64,000 bases of DNA from Nitrosomonadales bacterium (GTDB lineage: Bacteria; Pseudomonadota; Gammaproteobacteria; Burkholderiales; Nitrosomonadaceae): assembly GCA_009886095.1 (NCBI GenBank), contig VFJL01000007.1, positions 1 to 64,000 of the forward strand, given 5' to 3'. Both the position numbers and the translations under genes were made by a program. Positions 60,128 through 64,000 of this stretch are shown here, piece after piece (the first letter of the stretch is position 1; each line of letters begins with the position of its first letter). The notes under the pieces were generated by a model. It made no database searches and was not told the origin of the DNA. It was given only the letters and a program-made list of their open reading frames with translations.

Positions 60128-61102
60128 GTGAGTGACTTATCTGATTCGATTTCACCAACACAATATAGCGATGAAGAGAAGGAGAGGCATCGGATTTATT
60201 GTTACCTTGTTATGTCTCTCCTTGCGCACTATTGGAATCCGTGGAAAAAAGGTGTCGATGGACAATATAATTGGACTGGGGACCTTTCAGCCACACCTTC
60301 AACGTATCTTGGTCACAATATCGCCTGTATTGCAGTTGATGGCAATGGCAAAATTGTTGATTTTGACTTCAATCACAATGAAATATTTAACAGTTCCATT
60401 GAGCATGCCGAGGCACGCCTCCTGCGTCGCTTATTTTCTCTAAACACCCACTTTCACTCATCAAATACTTTCGCACTTCCACGAATCCCAGACGATGAAT
60501 CTAGCTTAGTTAGTAAAGCGTTAAATGTCGGTGCAGATATATTAGAAACATGGGAAGCGAATTTCAGGAAATCTCAAAGTAATTATTGGAAGGCACTCGA
60601 AGATGTAACTATTTATACATCACTGGAATCATGCGCGCAATGCTCAGGCATGATGGCGATAGGTGCAGTAAAGGAAGTTGTTTTCGTACAACAAGATCCA
60701 GGGCAAAGGAGCATCGGAAACATACTGTTCAATCTAAACGAAGGCAGCGCATTCTCGGCACCCGAGCCGATACCGGCGAATAAGATTGACTTGGTTGAGT
60801 TTCAATATCTCGACATAGCTTTCAAACATTTTGTCGAAGGCGTAAAGAGTCTTCCATTCCATGAAGACGGTAATAATAAAGACACGTCACCTTCGATCAC
60901 ATCATTTCTTTGTACAAAAGAAGCTTTGGAAATTTTTAAACATGGAAGACATAAAATGAAAACTCTTCAATTGCAACATAAACTATGGAAGCCAAATCAA
61001 TCACCGGCTACTTTAACGAACGAAGGGGTACTTGAGCATGTGCGCATCTGCCACAACCGAGCTATTGCTGTAGGGCGCAGGGCGACACCCCAGACACGTT
61101 GA
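60128..61102 (+). CDS. Cytidine-deaminase-fold protein, unknown substrate
   Basis: 324 residues from GTG 60128, which has AGGAG eight bases upstream. Zinc-site motifs are HAEAR (H93-A-E) and SLESCAQCSGMM (C169-x-x-C172). The spacing of about 75 residues between them is longer than in free nucleoside deaminases, with an inserted helix-rich piece. About 120 further residues at the C-terminus have no known similarity. It may act on a nucleoside, nucleotide or nucleic acid. AT-rich relative to katG, it is the third cassette. Confidence 0.75.
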   Translation: MSDLSDSISPTQYSDEEKERHRIYCYLVMSLLAHYWNPWKKGVDGQYNWTGDLSATPSTYLGHNIACIAVDGNGKIVDFDFNHNEIFNSSIEHAEARLLRRLFSLNTHFHSSNTFALPRIPDDESSLVSKALNVGADILETWEANFRKSQSNYWKALEDVTIYTSLESCAQCSGMMAIGAVKEVVFVQQDPGQRSIGNILFNLNEGSAFSAPEPIPANKIDLVEFQYLDIAFKHFVEGVKSLPFHEDGNNKDTSPSITSFLCTKEALEIFKHGRHKMKTLQLQHKLWKPNQSPATLTNEGVLEHVRICHNRAIAVGRRATPQTR

Positions 61103-61109
61103 GACAAAT

Positions 61110-61116
61110 GCCTAAC
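61110..61116 (+). repeat. Partial attC start (R'' box)
   Basis: GCCTAAC lies 8 bases after the deaminase stop, the position of an attC start. The expected remainder is missing; instead the right copy of the flanking direct repeat begins within 10 bp. It appears to be an attC cut by that repeat. Confidence 0.45.
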
Positions 61117-61121
61117 TTTAT

Positions 61122-61188
61122 ATTCTATCGGTTCGATCATGATCAGTTGTCGATCGGCAAACAACTCAAAATTTAATCAATTTTCAAC
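61122..61188. repeat. Right copy of a flanking direct repeat
   Basis: TATTCTATCGGTTCGATCATGATCAGTTGTC...ATCGGCAAACAACTCAAAATTTAATCAATTTTCAAC matches the left copy at 56632-56698. The rest of the 408-bp gap (61189-61511) shows no gene, terminator or further repeat. Confidence 0.7.
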
Positions 61189-61511
61189 TGGCGACGACAC
61201 AGTTACGCATTGCACGTCCTGGCAGCGTAGATTATGCTATCGGTTTGCATATATACCATTTGCTCATCCTGCCGTAATATTCTCCATGTGAATTTATCCG
61301 GAATCTCCTTAGCTGGCTGTTGAAATTTGATTCGTAAAGACGATTTGTAAAATTCTTTTTTTGGTTTTTGGGGTATCGAACCTTTGCCAAAGTATAGAAA
61401 ATAAATTGCAGAACGTTTTGAGAGGCCTTTTTTTCATGGGTCATCTTGTAATGCGAATTGCAACAGCCAGTCAAGTAGACCGGCAATCCACCATCTGTAA
61501 AAGCGTAAAAT

Positions 61512-62105
61512 ATGAAATATATGCGATTAACAACAAACATCGGGCTTGTGCTGACATTGCTGGCACTTCCTGCCTCTGCCGGAGACTTTGAAGATGGACA
61601 GAAGTTCTTTGCCAGTAAAGACTACTCCAGAGCAGTAGAATCTCTTACAAAGGCTGCGGAGCAGGGAAATGTGAAGGCACAACTGCAGCTTGGTATCAGA
61701 TACTTTATCGGCTTGGCTGTTACACAAAACTACCAGCAATCTTTGTATTGGTATCTCAAGGCAGCAGAGCAGGGATCTGCAAGCGCACAACTTCAGCTTG
61801 GTGGCATGTATGACGATGGCACTGGTATTGCACGAGACTACCAACAGGCTTTAATTTGGTATCTAAAAGCTGCGGAGCAAGGAAATGCAGTGGGACAAAT
61901 AAAGCTGGGGAATATGTACACCTATGGCAAAGGTGTCATGCGGGATTATACCGAAGCATATAAATGGTTCAGTCTTGCTGATACAAGCGGTCATAAGGAT
62001 GGGAGAAAAAACCGTGAGCTTGTCGAGAAGCACATGACGCCAGAACAAATTGCCGATTCAAAACAACGAATAAGCGATTGGATGGCAGAGCATCAGTCGC
62101 CCTGA
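61512..62105 (+). CDS. Exported Sel1-repeat protein
   Basis: 197 residues with a signal peptide (IGLVLTLLALPASAG). Three clear Sel1-like repeats follow (AQLQLGIRYFIGLAVTQNYQQSLYWYLKAAEQG and two more), and a helical end. Sel1 proteins are adaptors in envelope or signalling complexes; the partner is unknown. The start could also be ATG 61521. It converges on the tRNA genes. Confidence 0.85.
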   Translation: MKYMRLTTNIGLVLTLLALPASAGDFEDGQKFFASKDYSRAVESLTKAAEQGNVKAQLQLGIRYFIGLAVTQNYQQSLYWYLKAAEQGSASAQLQLGGMYDDGTGIARDYQQALIWYLKAAEQGNAVGQIKLGNMYTYGKGVMRDYTEAYKWFSLADTSGHKDGRKNRELVEKHMTPEQIADSKQRISDWMAEHQSP

Positions 62106-62118
62106 CTGGATGATAATT

Positions 62119-62192
62119 TGGAGGCGGGGGTCGGAATCGAACCGGCGTCCACGGCTTTGCAGGCCGCTGCATGACCACTCTGCCACCCCGCC
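62119..62192 (-). tRNA. tRNA-Cys (GCA)
   Basis: The minus strand folds as a 74-nt tRNA: acceptor GGCGGGG with encoded CCA, D arm AGAGTGGTCATGCA, anticodon loop CTGCAAA (anticodon GCA) and T arm GGTTCGATTCC. Gene order with tRNA-Gly, pgsA and uvrC is the one known in many gamma- and betaproteobacteria. Confidence 0.95.
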
Positions 62193-62324
62193 GTTGTTGT
62201 GCAACCAATAAAACAGGCTGTGTTACAACGATATAGTAAAAACTTAAAATAGATTCTTTCAGTAAAGAACATGCAAGCTGCATGCATGAGATTTCATACT
62301 GGAAGATCCATTTCTACTGAAAAA

Positions 62325-62399
62325 TGGAGCGGGAAACGAGGCTCGAACTCGCGACCCCAACCTTGGCAAGGTTGTGCTCTACCACTGAGCTATTCCCGC
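62325..62399 (-). tRNA. tRNA-Gly (GCC)
   Basis: The minus strand gives GCGGGAATAGCTCAGTGGT..., anticodon loop TTGCCAA (anticodon GCC), T arm GAGTTCGAGCCTC and encoded CCA. It lies 133 bp upstream of tRNA-Cys in the transcription direction. Confidence 0.95.
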
Positions 62400-62473
62400 A
62401 AATGAGGCATCTCTATATTTCTTGAGACACCTTGAAAACAAAGCAGGGATTATAGAGATGCTGGTATTTTTGT

Positions 62474-62498
62474 CAAGAAAAGTCACGTAACGACGTGA
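62474..62498 (-). terminator. Terminator after pgsA
   Basis: TCACGT-AACG-ACGTGA at 62483-62498; on the minus strand the stem is followed by CTTTTCTT. It lies between the pgsA stop and tRNA-Gly, so it may end the uvrC-pgsA transcript before the tRNAs. Confidence 0.65.
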
Positions 62499-62511
62499 TT
62501 TTAAAATTATC

Positions 62512-63084
62512 TCAACTGTGCTTTAACGCTTGCGGAATTGCAACTTTCAGGTAATACACCATGGACCACAGCGTCAGTACGGCTGCCAGATAAATCAGCC
62601 ATGTTCCAACTTCCTGCGGGTTGAAACCTTCACCAATTTTTTCGTGATACAGCAGTAACGGGATGGCGATCATTTGCGATGCAGTTTTTATTTTACCCAT
62701 AAAGGAAACACCTACGCTTTTACTTTTGCCGATTTGTGCCATCCACTCGCGCAGAGCTGAAATGGTAATTTCACGGCCAATGATAATAAAGGCGATAAGC
62801 GCATCAAGTCTCTCCAGTTGTACCAGTACGACCAGTGCCGCTGCCACCATTAACTTGTCTGCCACCGGGTCAAGAAATGCGCCAAAAGCCGAAGTCTGGT
62901 TTAGTACCCGGGCCAGATAACCATCGAGCCAATCGGTGATGGCCGCACCGGCAAAGATAACGGTGGCGATCAGATTTTGGTTAGAGTAGGACAACCATGC
63001 CGGTGGAAAATAAAAAATCCCAACGAATAGTGGAATCGCCAGTATCCGTAACCAGGTGAGAATATTGGGTAGATTAAAAGGCAT
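62512..63084 (-). CDS. pgsA: CDP-diacylglycerol--glycerol-3-phosphate 3-phosphatidyltransferase PgsA
   Basis: 190 residues with four to five membrane helices. The CDP-alcohol phosphotransferase motif is complete: TDWLDGYLARVLNQTSAFGAFLDPVADK (D-x-x-D-G-x-x-A-R ... G-x-x-x-D-x-x-x-D). It makes phosphatidylglycerol phosphate in the inner membrane. It follows uvrC on the minus strand. Confidence 0.95.
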   Translation of the reverse strand: MPFNLPNILTWLRILAIPLFVGIFYFPPAWLSYSNQNLIATVIFAGAAITDWLDGYLARVLNQTSAFGAFLDPVADKLMVAAALVVLVQLERLDALIAFIIIGREITISALREWMAQIGKSKSVGVSFMGKIKTASQMIAIPLLLYHEKIGEGFNPQEVGTWLIYLAAVLTLWSMVYYLKVAIPQALKHS

Positions 63085-63141
63085 AAAGACCGGAATATGT
63101 CGCTAAAATGTAACCCGGGTGTTCAGTCGTCAGATTAGGAT

Positions 63142-64000
63142 TCAATGTAGTTCCTTATAAATTTTTTCTGCCAGCGCGCGGCTAATGCCCTCGGTCTGTT
63201 GTATTTCTTCAATGCTCGCGATCAGCACGCCTTTCAATCCACCAAACCGTGCCAGCAGATTTTGCCGGCGTTTGGCACCGATCCCGCTAATCTGCTCCAG
63301 GCTTGAGCTGGTGCGGGATTTGCCCCGCCTGGCACGATGGCCTTGAATCGCAAAACGATGGGCTTCATCACGAATTTGCTGGATCAGATGCAAGCCGGGA
63401 TGATCCTTTGGCAATTGTAACGGCTTTTTCATACCTGGAAAAATCAATTGTTCCAAGCCGGGTTTGCGCTCCTCACCTTTCGCCACGCCCAGCAGGTTCG
63501 CATCGTTCAACCCGAGTTCTACCAATACTTCCTGGGCAACGTTTACCTGCCCTTTACCGCCATCTATCAAAATCAAATCAGGCAGTCTACCTTCTCCCTC
63601 GGCAACTTTATGATAACGCCGTGACAGAACATCGCGCATTGCGGCATAGTCGTCCCCTGGCGTAATGCCGCTAATGTTGTAGCGGCGGTATTCACTGTTA
63701 CGCATAGAGAAGTTGTCGTAAACCACACAGGAGGCGACGGTGGCCTCACCCAGCGTGTGACTGATATCGAAGCATTCGATACGGGCCAAACCAGCGATAT
63801 CCAGCGCCTGTTGCAGGGCCTGCAAACGTTCTTCCTGGCTGATCTGCCGTTCCAGCATTTGCTTCAGCGCAAGCTGCGCATTTTCTGTTGCCATCTCCAG
63901 CCATTTGCGACGTTCGCTGATGGGATTAAGACTGATCGCAACTTTATGGCCGCATTGCTGGGTAAGCAAGATTTGCAATACTTCCCGGTGGATTTTCTCA
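63142..64000 (-). CDS. uvrC: UvrABC system protein C, C-terminal part (partial)
   Basis: The frame is open to the right edge, so the 5' part lies outside. The visible 286 residues hold the RNase H-like nuclease domain ([38 protein letters not shown]) and the C-terminal helix-hairpin-helix pair ([42 protein letters not shown]). UvrC makes the 3' and 5' incisions of excision repair. The GIY-YIG domain is off the window. Confidence 0.95.
   Translation of the reverse strand, partial: EKIHREVLQILLTQQCGHKVAISLNPISERRKWLEMATENAQLALKQMLERQISQEERLQALQQALDIAGLARIECFDISHTLGEATVASCVVYDNFSMRNSEYRRYNISGITPGDDYAAMRDVLSRRYHKVAEGEGRLPDLILIDGGKGQVNVAQEVLVELGLNDANLLGVAKGEERKPGLEQLIFPGMKKPLQLPKDHPGLHLIQQIRDEAHRFAIQGHRARRGKSRTSSSLEQISGIGAKRRQNLLARFGGLKGVLIASIEEIQQTEGISRALAEKIYKELH

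Noticed and set aside
61232-61540. 102-residue minus-strand frame upstream of the Sel1 gene
   Set aside because: AT-rich chance frame overlapping the Sel1 signal peptide region, with no start signal.

Overview
The window looks like chromosome of a betaproteobacterium, most likely a Nitrosomonas-type ammonia oxidiser (inference). The support is gene order: rpoE-rseA-rseB opposite nadB, pepA-holC-valS, ogt-xerD, pilS-pilR, tmk-holB-tatD and uvrC-pgsA-tRNA-Gly-tRNA-Cys, together with a pyrophosphate-based set (membrane H+-pyrophosphatase, PPi-dependent phosphofructokinase, PPK2). No rRNA or amoA-type gene is present, so the genus cannot be proven from this stretch.

Layout. 1-2.2 kb: a gene end, a small ORF and a MocR-type regulator. 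2.2-11 kb: sigma-E operon, nadB, ygfX, ygfZ, a YoaA-type helicase and ppk2. 11-18.7 kb: 6-phosphogluconolactonase, an alginate-export-type porin, a GlcG-like protein, hppA, PPi-PFK and adk, which seems to start with ATA. 18.9-22.2 kb: a DUF2796 / ABC transporter / DUF3299 operon, probably metal related. 22.3-29.7 kb: an accessory island with a repeat-fused beta-lactamase-like protein, a decayed DUF3299 copy, a nuclease-helicase with six helicase-associated repeats, a DUF4238 protein and a broken toxin-antitoxin pair. 29.7-51.3 kb: mostly housekeeping genes (arginase, valS with an N-terminal fusion, holC, pepA, ogt, xerD, ggt, ybiT, ampD, pilRS, greB, an FAD protein, tmk, holB, tatD, an ankyrin protein). 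51.3-56.5 kb: small enzymes and an unrecognised 673-residue PIN-like membrane protein. 56.6-61.2 kb: an integrase-less array of integron-like cassettes (a small unknown protein, a pyrimidine-dimer glycosylase, katG, a deaminase) with attC-like sites between them. 61.5-64 kb: a Sel1-repeat protein, two tRNAs, pgsA and the 3' part of uvrC.

A family of about 140-bp elements with terminal inverted repeats occurs six times (near 433, 6793, 10030, 34577, 36286 and 47819). These sit at gene ends and operon joints, and one copy supplies the last residues of PepA. The strongest leads are the cassette array with katG inside it, this repeat family, the ValS N-terminal fusion, the ATA start of adk, and the unusual accessory proteins at 22.3-27.9 kb and 54.5-56.5 kb.
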